From NCBI RefSeq assembly GCF_020889785.1, contig NZ_JACMYK010000004.1, positions 113,699 to 177,698 on the forward strand: a stretch of 64,000 nucleotides of DNA. The letters run 5' to 3'. The notes beneath the pieces are model-generated. The model did not search any database and had not been told where the DNA came from. It saw only the letters and a program-made list of their open reading frames with translations. The translations under genes were made by a program, and so were the position numbers. The DNA is from Bradyrhizobium acaciae (GTDB lineage: Bacteria > Pseudomonadota > Alphaproteobacteria > Rhizobiales > Xanthobacteraceae). Of this stretch, positions 19,214 to 29,274 are shown piece by piece (the stretch's first letter is position 1; each line of letters starts with the position of its first letter).

Positions 19214-21229
19214 ATGTTGTGCCTTGGATTAAGTGGTGGTCTTGACAGAATCTATGAAAGATCACCAGAGCTCCCGAGTACATTTCTTCACGATGGCGCT
19301 GCGGTCCTTGTGCAGGATGGCCGCGTGATTGCTGCCGTCGAAGAGGAGCGCCTCAACCGGGTCAAGCACTCCAACAAGTTGCCGAGCAACTCCATCCGAT
19401 ACTGTCTTTCTACCGCAGGAGTTGAACTCGGCGAGATCGACCGTATCGCGTTCTACGCGACTGAAGCCTACTGCAATGCAATGCTCGAGCGTCTTTCTGT
19501 TTCCAAGCCCGTTCCTTTGGACGCCAAACTGTTGATGCGCCAGCTGCTCGCACGGGAGTTCGACGCCGAGATCGATCCGTCGCGGCTTTCCTTCGTAAAT
19601 CACCACGAAGCGCATGCCATGAGCTCGTTTGCCATGTCCGGGTTCGAACAAAGTCTCATTTTGACGATCGACGGTAGTGGCGATTTTCTCTCCGGCTTAT
19701 TGGCGGTGGGGTCTGGCATCGAAATTGCGCAACTTGCAAGCTTCCCGGAACGTAACTCCCTGGGGCTGTTCTATCTCGAGACGATCCGATATCTCGGCTA
19801 CGGATTGTTCGACGAGTACAAAGTGATGGGGCTTGCCCCGTATGGTGATCCGGCTCCCTATCGCGAACTCTTTGCACAGTTCTACGAGTTGTTGGACAAG
19901 GGTGGCTATCGCGTTCACTTGGATCGCATCGCTCCGGCCCTGGTCCGCCACATCGAGGTTCGCCGAAAAGAAATGCCATTCACCCAACAGCATCGAGATG
20001 TCAGCGCTTCGCTGCAGGAGGCGCTGGAGCGAATCGTGTTTCACATCCTGCGGCACCATCGTGAAGCGACGGGCATGACACGCTTGTGCCTGGCTGGAGG
20101 GGTAGCCCATAATTGCACGCTGAACGGTAAGCTGCTTTATTCCGGGCTATTTGATGACATCTTTGTTCAACCCGCGGCGCACGACGCCGGCTGCGCGCTC
20201 GGCGCTGCATTGATCGTATCAAACGAGCTGGGCAGGCCGGCGCCGCGCGAGCGACTGCCGGACGTCTATTGGGGACCCGATCTCGGCAACGAGCAAGCCA
20301 TAGAGCGTGAGCTCAACGCATGGTCAGGCCACCTCGACATTCAACGAAGTGATGACATAGCATCCATTGCGGCAGAATGGATGGCAAATGGCGCTGTAAT
20401 CGGTTGGGTTCAGGGCCGCTCTGAATTCGGCCCACGTGCGCTTGGTAACCGCAGCATTCTTGCGGACCCGCGGCCAGCCGATAACAAGAATCGAATTAAC
20501 GAGATGGTCAAAAAGCGCGAGAGTTATCGTCCGTTTGCGCCGTCTGTGCTGGTTGAGGATGCGAGCGAGTTCTTCGAGCTTCCAGGCGGCACGAGGGAGC
20601 TGCCGTTCATGAACTTTGTCGTTCGCGTGCATGAAGCCCAGCGTAGCGTGCTCGGTGCTATCACGCACGTTGACGGCACCGCTCGGCTGCAAACGGTGTC
20701 GCGCGAGACCAATCCCGCTTATTGGGATTTAATCAACGCGTTCAAGAAGATAACTGGCATACCGATTCTTCTAAACACGTCGTTTAACAACAATGCCGAG
20801 CCGATCGTTGATTCGGTGTCAGACGCGATCGTTACGTTCTTGACGACCGATTTGGACGGACTTGTGGTCGGGCCGTTCCTGGTCAAGAAGCGGACGGCAA
20901 CATTGGAGGATTGGAGTGCACTGGGCGTTTCATTGCCACCCTATGCATCGCTTCATCGTGTCCGCTCTCACGTAGCGGTAGATCGTCAGGAGACGGTCTG
21001 CGAGATCCGCACGGGACATTCCGCCCGCGATAGTATGCGTATCTCACATGAGCTTTTCGAGATCTTGATGCGGGTCGAGGGCGAGGCGTCGCTCGGCGGG
21101 CTGCTCGACGGAGCCATGCTGGGCCAGGCCAAGCGTGAAGATCTCGTGAAGGAATTGCGGCTCGTGTGGGAGCTGCGAGGCGTTCGTCTGCATCCGCCGC
21201 GCGCGGATTGCGGCCGCAACACAGTGTAA
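19214..21229 (+). CDS. nolO: NolO, Nod-factor carbamoyltransferase
   Basis: About 671 aa from ATG 19214 (MLCLGLSGGLDRIYE), chosen because GGAG lies eight bases upstream; ATG 19202 and GTG 19169 are also in frame. It is a NodU paralogue: FLHDGAAVLVQDGRVIAAVEEERLNRVKHS near residue 25, FVNHHEAHAMSSF near 115, LTIDGSGD, LCLAGGVAHNCTLNGKL near 290 and GRSEFGPRALGNRSILADPR near 400. NolO carbamoylates the non-reducing sugar at a different hydroxyl from NodU. Its presence with NodU predicts mono- and possibly di-carbamoylated Nod factors. Confidence 0.95.
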   Translation: MLCLGLSGGLDRIYERSPELPSTFLHDGAAVLVQDGRVIAAVEEERLNRVKHSNKLPSNSIRYCLSTAGVELGEIDRIAFYATEAYCNAMLERLSVSKPVPLDAKLLMRQLLAREFDAEIDPSRLSFVNHHEAHAMSSFAMSGFEQSLILTIDGSGDFLSGLLAVGSGIEIAQLASFPERNSLGLFYLETIRYLGYGLFDEYKVMGLAPYGDPAPYRELFAQFYELLDKGGYRVHLDRIAPALVRHIEVRRKEMPFTQQHRDVSASLQEALERIVFHILRHHREATGMTRLCLAGGVAHNCTLNGKLLYSGLFDDIFVQPAAHDAGCALGAALIVSNELGRPAPRERLPDVYWGPDLGNEQAIERELNAWSGHLDIQRSDDIASIAAEWMANGAVIGWVQGRSEFGPRALGNRSILADPRPADNKNRINEMVKKRESYRPFAPSVLVEDASEFFELPGGTRELPFMNFVVRVHEAQRSVLGAITHVDGTARLQTVSRETNPAYWDLINAFKKITGIPILLNTSFNNNAEPIVDSVSDAIVTFLTTDLDGLVVGPFLVKKRTATLEDWSALGVSLPPYASLHRVRSHVAVDRQETVCEIRTGHSARDSMRISHELFEILMRVEGEASLGGLLDGAMLGQAKREDLVKELRLVWELRGVRLHPPRADCGRNTV

Positions 21230-21527
21230 AGCGAAACATAGCCGTAACTCATGAGCATGGCCATGTCGATGCCTGCATGGAGGAGGCCAGGCCATCCGAC
21301 GCACGGGGGCATCGGGCATCCGGCTGAAATCGGCACGTCGCCGCAACACCGCTCAAGAAAAGACGGAAGGTGTTGCGAGAACGCGGCCCATCACGGATAG
21401 CACTGCTATGAAGTTCTACCGACGCAGCTCGCCGGCACCGCGATTTCAGACTGTGACGTCGGACGAGATGATACATGAGATGTCTGCAATTGCGTCTCTT
21501 GTCCAACCAGGAGCCCGGGAGGTGGCC

Positions 21528-22511
21528 ATGCAGAGCGGTTCGAGGAATGATAGGTTCGTAGTGTCCCGACGACGTACGGGATTCGGTGACTGCCTGTGGT
21601 CGCTGGCGGCAGCTTGGCGTTTTGCACAGCGGACCGGGCGAAACCTGGTCATCGATTGGCGAGGATCCTGTTATCTCGACCAACCGTTCATCAACGCCTT
21701 TCCAGTGTTCTTTGAGCCAGTTCAAGACATTGCCGGCGTACGGGTGATTTGCGACGACCAGATCAATCAGCGCTCGTTTCCAGGACCATTCTTCCCGAGT
21801 TGGTGGAATAAGCCATCGATCGACTGCGTCTATCGGCCGGACGAGCAAATTTTCAAAGAGCGCGACGAACTCGATCAATTGTTTCAAAGCCAGCAAGACA
21901 GTGACGCGAACACTGTTGTGTGTGACGCCTGCCTGATGTGGCGCTGCGATCAAGAAGCAGAACGGGAAATTTTTCGGAGCATCAAACCACGATCTGAGAT
22001 TCAGGCCCGGATTGATGCGATCTACCGCGAGCACTTTGAGCCCTACAGCATGATCGGCGTTCATGTTCGACATGGCAACGGCGAGGACATTATGGGGCAT
22101 ACCCCGTATTGGGCCGATCCGGAGCGGGCCCTGCGACAGGTCTGTAATGCCGTCGAAATGGCGAAAGCGTTGCCACACGCAAAACCCGTGAGGCTGTTCC
22201 TTTGCACGGACAGTGCGCTCGTCCTCGAAAGGATTTCGGCGACATTTCCTGATGTCTTCACGGTGCCAAAGAGTTTCCAGGCGCCTCAAGCCGGACCATT
22301 GCATAGTGGCGCGCTCGGAGCCGCGGGCGGCTTTTCCGCCTTGATCGAAATGTATCTCCTTGCGAGGTGCGACACTGCGATTCGTTTTCCTCCGACGAGC
22401 GCATTCACGCGCTATGCGCGCCTGTTTGCGCCACGCGTGGTAGAGTTCGACCTGAACGATCCGGCCCGGCTAATCTTAATTGAAGAAGCGTCCCGAGAGC
22501 TGGTGACGTAA
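21528..22511 (+). CDS. nodZ: NodZ, alpha-1,6-fucosyltransferase
   Basis: 327 aa from ATG 21528, preceded by GGAGGTGG; the frame is open further upstream but the conserved NodZ sequence begins at RFVVSRRRTGFGDCLWSL. The GT23 signature HVRHGNGEDIMGH is near residue 178, and FPPTSAFTRYARL is near the C-terminus. NodZ adds fucose to C6 of the reducing-end GlcNAc. No new nod box is visible upstream, so it is probably co-transcribed with nolO across a 300-bp gap. Confidence 0.96.
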   Translation: MQSGSRNDRFVVSRRRTGFGDCLWSLAAAWRFAQRTGRNLVIDWRGSCYLDQPFINAFPVFFEPVQDIAGVRVICDDQINQRSFPGPFFPSWWNKPSIDCVYRPDEQIFKERDELDQLFQSQQDSDANTVVCDACLMWRCDQEAEREIFRSIKPRSEIQARIDAIYREHFEPYSMIGVHVRHGNGEDIMGHTPYWADPERALRQVCNAVEMAKALPHAKPVRLFLCTDSALVLERISATFPDVFTVPKSFQAPQAGPLHSGALGAAGGFSALIEMYLLARCDTAIRFPPTSAFTRYARLFAPRVVEFDLNDPARLILIEEASRELVT

Positions 22512-23870
22512 AGTGATCGCTCGCCTGATTGATCTGTTGGTCGCTCTTTGCATTGAGAAGTACTATCACTTCTTCTCCGCGGGCAGAATTGTTGCCAAAG
22601 CAGCTCGTGGTGGCGAGGTTCCGTTAAAGGACGCCGACAGCCAACAGCCAAATAGCGACCGTGGCACCCGAACACGGTGAAGCGGCGTTCCGCCGCGCTC
22701 AAAAAGGTACAACCAGTCTTCGTCATTGCCTCGCGCGAGCCTCGTCAATCTCGTTGATCCTGACGTCGCACAAGGACCACCCATATTCCCGCCGCCGGCA
22801 TTAGTCGGGACAGTCGACGCAGTCGGCGCTATTACGCCACGGAAACAGGGAATCGAAAATTGCTGACCTACGCTCACCAGAGCGGACGCCGTGCAGTGCG
22901 AGCCTCAAGGCCTTCAGACCGACCACGACCTCGTCCCAGCACTTGCGCCTAAGTGGACGAGAAGGGTTAGGAGCTGGGCATCGGCGATACGCAATGTAGC
23001 AAGCTGTTTCCGGCGAGCCCGAAGTCCGGCGGCATCCTGATCGCGTCCCGTCGCTCGCCGGTCGCCGCCGCTGATCTGGACGTGACGGCGTCGTGAAGGA
23101 GGGCACAATGGCGACCCTGATGAGCGTGGCTCTCGCCAATAACATCATCAGAAAGTCCTCAAGCGGCACCGGTGGGAACCGCTCCTGGTTTAGATGGTGA
23201 CGCAGCGCGAAAGCCATTTGTTCATCACCTCGCTCACCTTTACCCAAATGCGTCGCGGCATGCTGGAGCCCTGATCGTTTAGGCCCTGAGGCGCCAAATT
23301 TTATTCGCGGGGCGCACTGCACCGTTCAGCAAAAAAAGCGGCTTCATCTGGGCGAGATCACGAAGGAGCGCAGACGCTGCAAACAAAGGAGGTCCCGGGC
23401 AAGAACCGCTCTGTCGGGGTGTTCGTCTTCCGTAGTTCGCTACAGCGATCTTCTGAAGGTGTTCTGGCGCAGCCAGGGTGCATGCTTGTTCACAGACAGC
23501 CCGGAGGTGGGGTCAAATTGATACCATCATTGGCCGTGAACGACAGGTTAGGGCTACGCGCGGGAAAATCGGACGTGCGGGGATGATTACGTTAGCTTTG
23601 GGTCGCTCGAGCTACGGCGACGGGCCGGACGCTGTGAACCGATGCGCTGCGAAAAACTCTGCCCAGCGGTTGGCGTCTTCGATCGTGCGTTCAGGATTCA
23701 GCGTACGCCTCATGGCCTGTATTGCTCGCGCCGACGAGGAGGGCGAACTCCTGACATTTTGTCGCTAGCGCCACCATTGTCGCAAAGACAACGCGACGCC
23801 TCACAGCCCCCGCCAGAGCGCTCTGCATCCGCGACACCAGGCCGCAAAGCCGGAGCGGCGTCGCGTCGGC
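22512..23870. other. Gene-poor 1.4-kb gap between nodZ and fixR
   Basis: Short frames lie on both strands, the longest on the minus strand at 22801-23322 and 22566-22877, and together could be a decayed gene; I recognise no family. A short inverted repeat TTGTC-GCAAA-GACAA lies at 23777-23791. In B. japonicum fixR follows nodZ far more closely as far as I recall, so this may be an insertion. Confidence 0.35.
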
Positions 23871-23875
23871 TATGG

Positions 23876-23891
23876 TGGCCCAATTCCTGCT
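23876..23891 (+). promoter_or_regulatory. Sigma-54 (-24/-12) promoter of fixR-nifA
   Basis: TGGCCCAATTCCTGCT: GG and GC are separated by exactly 10 nt, the RpoN geometry. It lies 35 bp upstream of the fixR start. The -24 block is not the consensus TGGCACG. B. japonicum fixR-nifA is known to have overlapping RpoN-dependent and independent promoters here. Confidence 0.75.
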
Positions 23892-23925
23892 TGGAGTGAG
23901 CGAGCACGCAGGAGAGGAGGTGGGC

Positions 23926-24762
23926 GTGGGTCTCGATCTGCCAAATGACGATCCGATCCCAGCCGCACCATCGGCGATGCACTCGACTTGTCCTTTTCAT
24001 GTCGATAAAGTTGGCGTGCATCGAGGAGAACGGAAGGCGATGCTGCTAACGGGAGCATCGCGCGGAATTGGTCACGCCACCGCCAAGCTATTTTCCGAAG
24101 CTGGCTGGCGTATCATTTCTTGCGCGCGCCAGCCGTTTGACGGCAAGCGCTGCCCGTGGAAATCAGGGAGCGAGGATCATGTCCAGATCGACCTAAGCGA
24201 CCATCGAATGCTGCCGCGCGCGGTGAGCGAAGTGAAGAAACGTCTGAGCGGCGGAGTTTTGCATGCGCTGGTGAATAATGCCGGGATTTCGCCCAAAACA
24301 CCTAATGGGGACCGGCTAACGTCCTTGGCGACATCCACCGAGACATGGATGAGGGTCTTCCACCTCAATCTCGTGGCTCCGATCCTGCTCGCGCAGGGCT
24401 TGTTTGACGAGTTGAGAGCTGGGTCAGGATCGATCGTCAATGTGACTTCGATAGCCGGATCGAAGGTGCATCCGTTCGCTGGAAGTGCCTATGCGACATC
24501 GAAGGCGGCGCTTGCAAGTCTCACACGCGAAATGGCGCATGATTATGCGCCGCACGGCATTCGTGTGAATGCGATCGCTCCCGGCGAAATCGGGACAGAC
24601 ATGTTGTCGCCCGACACCCAAGCGCGTCTTGTACCAACCATCCCGCTGCGCAGAGTGGGAACGCCCGATGAGGTGGCCAAGGTCATCTTCTTCCTGTGCT
24701 CAGATGCTGCGAGCTACATCACGGGAGCCGAGCTGCCGATCAACGGCGGGCAACATCTGTGA
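23926..24762 (+). CDS. fixR: FixR, short-chain dehydrogenase/reductase
   Basis: 278 aa from GTG 23926, the length known for B. japonicum FixR; a strong GGAGAGGAGG lies just upstream. SDR features: LLTGASRGIGHATA near residue 40 (NAD(P) binding), NNAGISP near 115, and YATSK near 190 (catalytic Tyr-Lys). It ends GAELPINGGQHL. Its role is unknown; it is not essential for fixation but is always co-transcribed with nifA. The nifA start lies 246 bp downstream. Confidence 0.95.
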   Translation: MGLDLPNDDPIPAAPSAMHSTCPFHVDKVGVHRGERKAMLLTGASRGIGHATAKLFSEAGWRIISCARQPFDGKRCPWKSGSEDHVQIDLSDHRMLPRAVSEVKKRLSGGVLHALVNNAGISPKTPNGDRLTSLATSTETWMRVFHLNLVAPILLAQGLFDELRAGSGSIVNVTSIAGSKVHPFAGSAYATSKAALASLTREMAHDYAPHGIRVNAIAPGEIGTDMLSPDTQARLVPTIPLRRVGTPDEVAKVIFFLCSDAASYITGAELPINGGQHL

Positions 24763-25008
24763 TCGGCCTCGCCTGGCAACGAAGCTGACGTAAGCTGCAG
24801 CAGTGGAACGTGTGTTCTACGCTGGCGTCGGTCACCCATTCCGCAAAACAAAACGCACTGAAAGTTTATCGTCGTGCCACGAAAAGCTGTTACGTTTCTA
24901 TGTCATCTCGTCACCACTTGGCGCTAGATCGAGAATGACATGCAGAACGAAGTTCGCAAACCAGAAGAAGGCGCCAGGGAAGGTGATCAAAACATCGGAG
25001 ATCGTCTC

Positions 25009-26766
25009 ATGCTGCATATCGCTTCCTCACGCGAAAGGCCTGCCTCACAAGTGGAGCCGGAACGCGAGCTCTCCGTCGAGCCGTTGCGCGAGAGCGCACT
25101 GACCGGTATTTTCGAAATATCGAAGATACTGAACGCTCCGTGCCGGCTTGAGGTCACGTTGGCCAACGTTCTCGATCTTCTCCAATCGTTTGTGCAGATG
25201 CGACACGGTATCGTCTCGCTGTTCGACGATGACGGGATGCCCGACATCACGGTAGGCGCCGGTTGGAGCGAAGGCAGCGACGAACGCTACCGGATGCGCT
25301 TGCCCCGAAAGGCGATCGACCAAATAGTCGCGGCGGACCGGCCTCTTGTCGCCGAAAATGTGGCAGCCGATCCGACATTCAGCGCTGCCGACCTCGAGCT
25401 GCTGGGCGCCTCGGATAATACGCCCGTGTCGTTCATCGGAGTTCCAATTCGCATCGACCCCAAGGTCGTGGGTACGCTGACAGTCGATCGTTTCCGGGAC
25501 GACAGATCGAGTCTGCGGCTCGATCATGACACGCGGCTGCTCGCCATGATCGCCAACCTGGTGGGACAGACAGTTAAGCTGCATCGCTTGTTCGCCTGCG
25601 ATCGCGAACGGCTGATGGTTGAGAAGGACCGGCTACAAAAGCAATTGTTTGAGCTGAAGCAACCAGCACGGGATCGCAAGAAGGTCAACGTTCATGGCAT
25701 CATTGGCGACAGTCCGGCGCTCCGTGGGCTTCTCGAGAAGATCGCGATCGTAGCCAAATCGAACAGCACGGTTCTACTGCGCGGTGAATCCGGGACCGGA
25801 AAGGAATTGGTAGCCAAAGCCATTCACGAGTCGTCATCACGCGCCAAACGGCCCTTCGTCAAGCTGAATTGCGCGGCGCTGCCCGAGACGGTCCTGGAGT
25901 CCGAATTGTTTGGCCATGAAAAAGGTGCCTTCACCGGCGCGTTCAGCTCGCGCAAGGGGCGCTTCGAGCTTGCTGACAAAGGGACACTATTTCTTGATGA
26001 GATCGGCGAGATTTCGGCGCCGTTCCAGGCGAAGTTGCTGCGAGTTCTGCAAGAGCAAGAGTTCGAGCGCGTCGGCAGCAACCAGACCATCAAGGTCGAT
26101 GTTCGTGTCATAGCAGCGACCAACAGGAATTTGGAAGAGGCCGTAGCAAAGAGCGAGTTTCGTGCTGACCTTTACTATCGGATCAGCGTTGTTCCCTTGC
26201 TCCTGCCACCGCTGCGCGAGCGGCGGAGTGATATTCCGCTGCTGGCCAGCGAGTTTCTCAGGAACTTCAACAACGAGAACGGACGTACGCTGACCTTGGA
26301 GGCGAGCGCGATTGATGTGCTCATGAACTGCGGATTTCCCGGAAATGTCCGAGAGCTCGAAAACTGCATTCAGCGCACGGCGACGTTGTCCGCTGGGCCA
26401 GCGATCGTGAGAAATGATTTCGCTTGTTGCCACGGCCAATGTCTTTCCGCGATGCTGTGGAAAAGTACATCGGAGCAGATGATCATGCCACCGGTGCCGA
26501 GCACGCCGGTACTGGCTAAGTCGATCGCTCCGATATCGGAAGCGACCGCGCCGGCTCCGCCAGGCGGCAGCGAGTTGGCCTCGCTAGCTGCCCCTCCTGG
26601 CACAGTCCTCGTAAGCGGCGCGAAGATCGCCGATCGCGAGCGAGTCATTGCGGCCATGGAGAAATCTGGATGGGTGCAGGCAAAAGCAGCGCGCTTGCTG
26701 GGACTAACCCCGCGTCAGATTGGTTACGCGTTGAGGAAATACGGAATCGAGATCAAGCGGTTTTGA
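25009..26766 (+). CDS. nifA: NifA, sigma-54-dependent activator of nif/fix genes
   Basis: 585 aa from ATG 25009 (GGAG nine bases upstream); ATG 24940 in frame would add 23 residues. It has a GAF domain at about 25-190; the AAA+ domain with Walker A GESGTGKE at about 259-266, GAFTGA (sigma-54 contact) at about 306-311 and LFLDEIGE; and a C-terminal helix-turn-helix near 555-580 (QAKAARLLGLTPRQIGYALRKYG). The redox-sensing cysteine pattern C-X11-C-X19-C-X4-C, which makes rhizobial NifA oxygen sensitive, is intact in the inter-domain linker. It activates fixA and probably groEL in this window. Confidence 0.97.
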   Translation: MLHIASSRERPASQVEPERELSVEPLRESALTGIFEISKILNAPCRLEVTLANVLDLLQSFVQMRHGIVSLFDDDGMPDITVGAGWSEGSDERYRMRLPRKAIDQIVAADRPLVAENVAADPTFSAADLELLGASDNTPVSFIGVPIRIDPKVVGTLTVDRFRDDRSSLRLDHDTRLLAMIANLVGQTVKLHRLFACDRERLMVEKDRLQKQLFELKQPARDRKKVNVHGIIGDSPALRGLLEKIAIVAKSNSTVLLRGESGTGKELVAKAIHESSSRAKRPFVKLNCAALPETVLESELFGHEKGAFTGAFSSRKGRFELADKGTLFLDEIGEISAPFQAKLLRVLQEQEFERVGSNQTIKVDVRVIAATNRNLEEAVAKSEFRADLYYRISVVPLLLPPLRERRSDIPLLASEFLRNFNNENGRTLTLEASAIDVLMNCGFPGNVRELENCIQRTATLSAGPAIVRNDFACCHGQCLSAMLWKSTSEQMIMPPVPSTPVLAKSIAPISEATAPAPPGGSELASLAAPPGTVLVSGAKIADRERVIAAMEKSGWVQAKAARLLGLTPRQIGYALRKYGIEIKRF

Positions 26767-26931
26767 ACGCAAGGATATTGCGTCATTTGCCGGACGTGCC
26801 TCGCGGCGGCACCGGGATGGCGCGGCCTGGACGCTTGTCGGTATTCGTCCCTCGCAAAAGCGGGCCAGGTCGCGCGATCGGTTCGGTGCAGGCCTTTGAA
26901 ATGGCGAGCAAAGTCCAAGGAGAGCCGGTGA

Positions 26932-26947
26932 TGGTACGAGACTTGCT
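26932..26947 (+). promoter_or_regulatory. Sigma-54 (-24/-12) promoter of fixA
   Basis: TGGTACGAGACTTGCT: near-consensus TGGYACG-N4-TTGCW with the 10-nt GG-GC distance. It sits 38 bp upstream of the fixA GTG. No clear TGT-N10-ACA NifA site was found between 26767 and 26931. Confidence 0.88.
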
Positions 26948-26985
26948 GTCTTCTTCGCAGCTGTCGCAACTTTTGGAGCAACTCC

Positions 26986-27843
26986 GTGCACAATGTCGTC
27001 TGCATCAAACAGGTTCCTGACTCTGCGCAGATCCGCGTGCACCCCGTTACCAATACAATCATGCGTCAGGGCGTGCCGACAATCATCAACCCATATGACC
27101 TCTTTGCACTTGAGGCCGCGCTGGAACTGCGCGATCGGTTCGGCGGCGAAATAACCGTGCTTACAATGGGCCCGCCTTCGGCGGAAGATTCTTTGAGGAA
27201 GGCGCTGACCTATGGCGCCGATCGCGCCGTACTGCTCACCGATCGATGTTTTGCGGGCTCCGACACCCTTGCGACGACGTATGCACTGGCAACAGCCATC
27301 CGAAAGATTGGTAAGGAATATGGCCCGGTAAACCTCATCTTCACGGGCAAGCAGACCATCGACGGCGATACCGCGCAGGTTGGGCCCGGCATCGCAAAAC
27401 GGCTGGGCGTGCTGCAGCTTACCTACGTCGCCAAGGTCAGATCCCTGGATCTCGCCGCACACACAATCGAAGCGGAACGACGTTCCGAAGGTGGTATCCA
27501 GGTGCTGCACACGAGACTTCCCTGTCTCGTCACCATGCTGGAGGCAACAAACCAGATTCGGCGCGGCACGATGGCGGATGCCTTACGTGCCGCACGGGCG
27601 CCCATCGTAAGATGGAGCGCGCACGATGCCGGCGTCGAGGACATCTCTAAATGCGGACTCAAGGGCTCGCCGACCGTCGTCAAGCGAGTGTTCGCGCCGT
27701 CTGCACGCGCTGAGAAGGCGGCCTTGGTTGAGGCCACAGAGCAACCGGCGCTGGCGCTGATAGACGCCATTTTCAAGCATCAACCCAAGCTCGAAGCCGA
27801 TCTCGCGGCATCGGCCGTGACGCTTGATCTGGATAGAAGCTAG
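26986..27843 (+). CDS. fixA: FixA, electron-transfer flavoprotein beta subunit
   Basis: 285 aa from GTG 26986, with GGAG eight bases upstream. ETF-beta blocks: VVCIKQVPDSAQIRVHP at the start, INPYDLFALEAALELRD near 38, TMGPPSAEDSLRKALTYGADRAVLLTD near 62-88 and GKQTIDGDTAQVGPGIAKRLG near 122. FixABCX channels electrons to nitrogenase. fixB, fixC and fixX do not follow, the arrangement known in B. japonicum, where fixA lies apart from fixBCX. Confidence 0.96.
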   Translation: MHNVVCIKQVPDSAQIRVHPVTNTIMRQGVPTIINPYDLFALEAALELRDRFGGEITVLTMGPPSAEDSLRKALTYGADRAVLLTDRCFAGSDTLATTYALATAIRKIGKEYGPVNLIFTGKQTIDGDTAQVGPGIAKRLGVLQLTYVAKVRSLDLAAHTIEAERRSEGGIQVLHTRLPCLVTMLEATNQIRRGTMADALRAARAPIVRWSAHDAGVEDISKCGLKGSPTVVKRVFAPSARAEKAALVEATEQPALALIDAIFKHQPKLEADLAASAVTLDLDRS

Positions 27844-27921
27844 TCAGACCATAACACAAGGTCAGCTTCGAGGTGGCCAGCGACGACGAGGCGAAACCCA
27901 TCTGCATCAGGAAGCATCGGA

Positions 27922-29274
27922 CTAGAGCGATGCCGTTTGCACGCCCAAGGTGCTGTCCTTTGGGTGAGGGTGTGAACGGTCGGCTGTTCTCGACGGTTTG
28001 GCGGTGCCCCGATAGATCGTCAGTGCCGCGATAATGCCGAGCGCGGCTGAGAACATCAGCCAGTACCCCGGTGAAGCCTTGTCGTTGGTTTGCTCGATGA
28101 GCCAGGTCGAAGCCAATGGCGTAAAGGTGCCAAACAAGGCGGCCGCGAGTGCGAAGGCCAGGGAAAAGCAAGTCGTACGCACATGCGCGGGCACGATCTC
28201 AACGAGCGCGCCCAACATAGTTCCGCTGTAGGTGCCAAAATAGAACGATAACATCATCGCGACCGCCAACATCTTGCCGAAGGTGGGCGCGCTTACCAGC
28301 CAGTGCAAAGCCGGATACGCTGTCACCAATGCAAGGCCGGCAATGCCGAGCAGAACTGGCTTTCGGCCGATTCGGTCGGAGACGGCGCCGCCAATTGGGT
28401 TCCAGATGAAATTGGTCATGGCGACCAGGAGCGTCACCAGGAGAGCGTCCTGAGCGGACAGCTTCAAGACTGTCTTGCCGAAAGTGGGCGTGTAAACGGT
28501 GACGAAATAGAAGGTCGTTGTGCTCAGGATCGCCATCATCATTCCGAGAACGACTTTGCGCCAGCTGACCAGCGCCGAGGCAAAGATCTCGCTGGCCTTC
28601 GGATGCTTCTTCATCCCTAGAAATTCCGGCGTTTCCTCCAGCGTTCGACGAAGAAGGAAGATAAGCGGGATGATAAGGCAGCCGAGAAAAAACGGAATGC
28701 GCCACCCCCAGGAGGCGACGGTTTCGGCCGGCATCGACTCGTTCAGTAGGTATCCCACGCTTGCCGCGACAAAGATCGCGACCTGCTGGCTGGACGATTG
28801 AAAGGATGTATAGAAGCCGCGATTGCCTGGGGTTGCGATCTCCGCCAGATAGACTGAAACGCCGCCGACCTCGACGCCGGCGGAAAACCCCTGGAGCAGC
28901 CGCCCGGCCAAAACGATAATCGGGGCTGCAATGCCAATGATCGCGTAACCAGGACAGAAGGCGATGATGACAGTACCGATCGCCATGATCGATAGCGTGA
29001 TGATCAGGCCTTTTCGACGGCCGATCTGGTCGATATAGGCGCCGAGGACGATTGCGCCTACAGGACGCATTAAGGCACCCAGCCAGAACACGCCGAAGGT
29101 GTTGAGCAGGGAGGCTGTTTCACTTTCGGATGGGAAGAAGGCTCGTCCGATAGCGCTGGCGTAAAAGCCAAACAGGAAAAAGTCGAATTGCTCGAGGAAA
29201 TTGCCGCTTGTTGCACGCAGGATCGCATTGACGCGCGATTTAACCGTCCCGTGCTGAATAAGTGTCTGTGACAC
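27922..29274 (-). CDS. MFS transporter, metabolite:H+ symporter family (citrate/dicarboxylate type)
   Basis: 450 aa from GTG 29274, chosen because AAGGA lies seven bases upstream; the frame opens 15 codons earlier. Twelve hydrophobic segments are expected; the family motifs [13 protein letters not shown] near the N-terminus, [21 protein letters not shown] (loop 2-3) near 75, [14 protein letters not shown] near 120 and [10 protein letters not shown] in the second half mark the MHS family, whose members import citrate, tricarballylate, alpha-ketoglutarate or similar acids with protons. It converges with fixA (about 80 bp between stops). No sigma-54 site was seen upstream. Confidence 0.85.
   Translation of the reverse strand: MSQTLIQHGTVKSRVNAILRATSGNFLEQFDFFLFGFYASAIGRAFFPSESETASLLNTFGVFWLGALMRPVGAIVLGAYIDQIGRRKGLIITLSIMAIGTVIIAFCPGYAIIGIAAPIIVLAGRLLQGFSAGVEVGGVSVYLAEIATPGNRGFYTSFQSSSQQVAIFVAASVGYLLNESMPAETVASWGWRIPFFLGCLIIPLIFLLRRTLEETPEFLGMKKHPKASEIFASALVSWRKVVLGMMMAILSTTTFYFVTVYTPTFGKTVLKLSAQDALLVTLLVAMTNFIWNPIGGAVSDRIGRKPVLLGIAGLALVTAYPALHWLVSAPTFGKMLAVAMMLSFYFGTYSGTMLGALVEIVPAHVRTTCFSLAFALAAALFGTFTPLASTWLIEQTNDKASPGYWLMFSAALGIIAALTIYRGTAKPSRTADRSHPHPKDSTLGVQTASL

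Noticed and set aside
21249..22304. 351-codon minus-strand frame opposite nodZ
   Set aside because: It is an antisense shadow of nodZ, whose sequence is fully conserved on the plus strand; no domain is seen in the antisense product.
23777..23797. Inverted repeats (TTGTC/GACAA and GTCGC/GCGAC) upstream of fixR as a RegR or NifA site
   Set aside because: About 105-125 bp from the predicted start and not matching the RegR or TGT-N10-ACA patterns well enough to call.
26704..27510. 268-codon minus-strand frame opposite fixA
   Set aside because: Shadow of fixA and the end of nifA; no protein features.
27859..27885. GTCAGCTTCGAGG as a tts box
   Set aside because: Second half-site is missing and it lies just inside converging gene ends, with no effector gene downstream.
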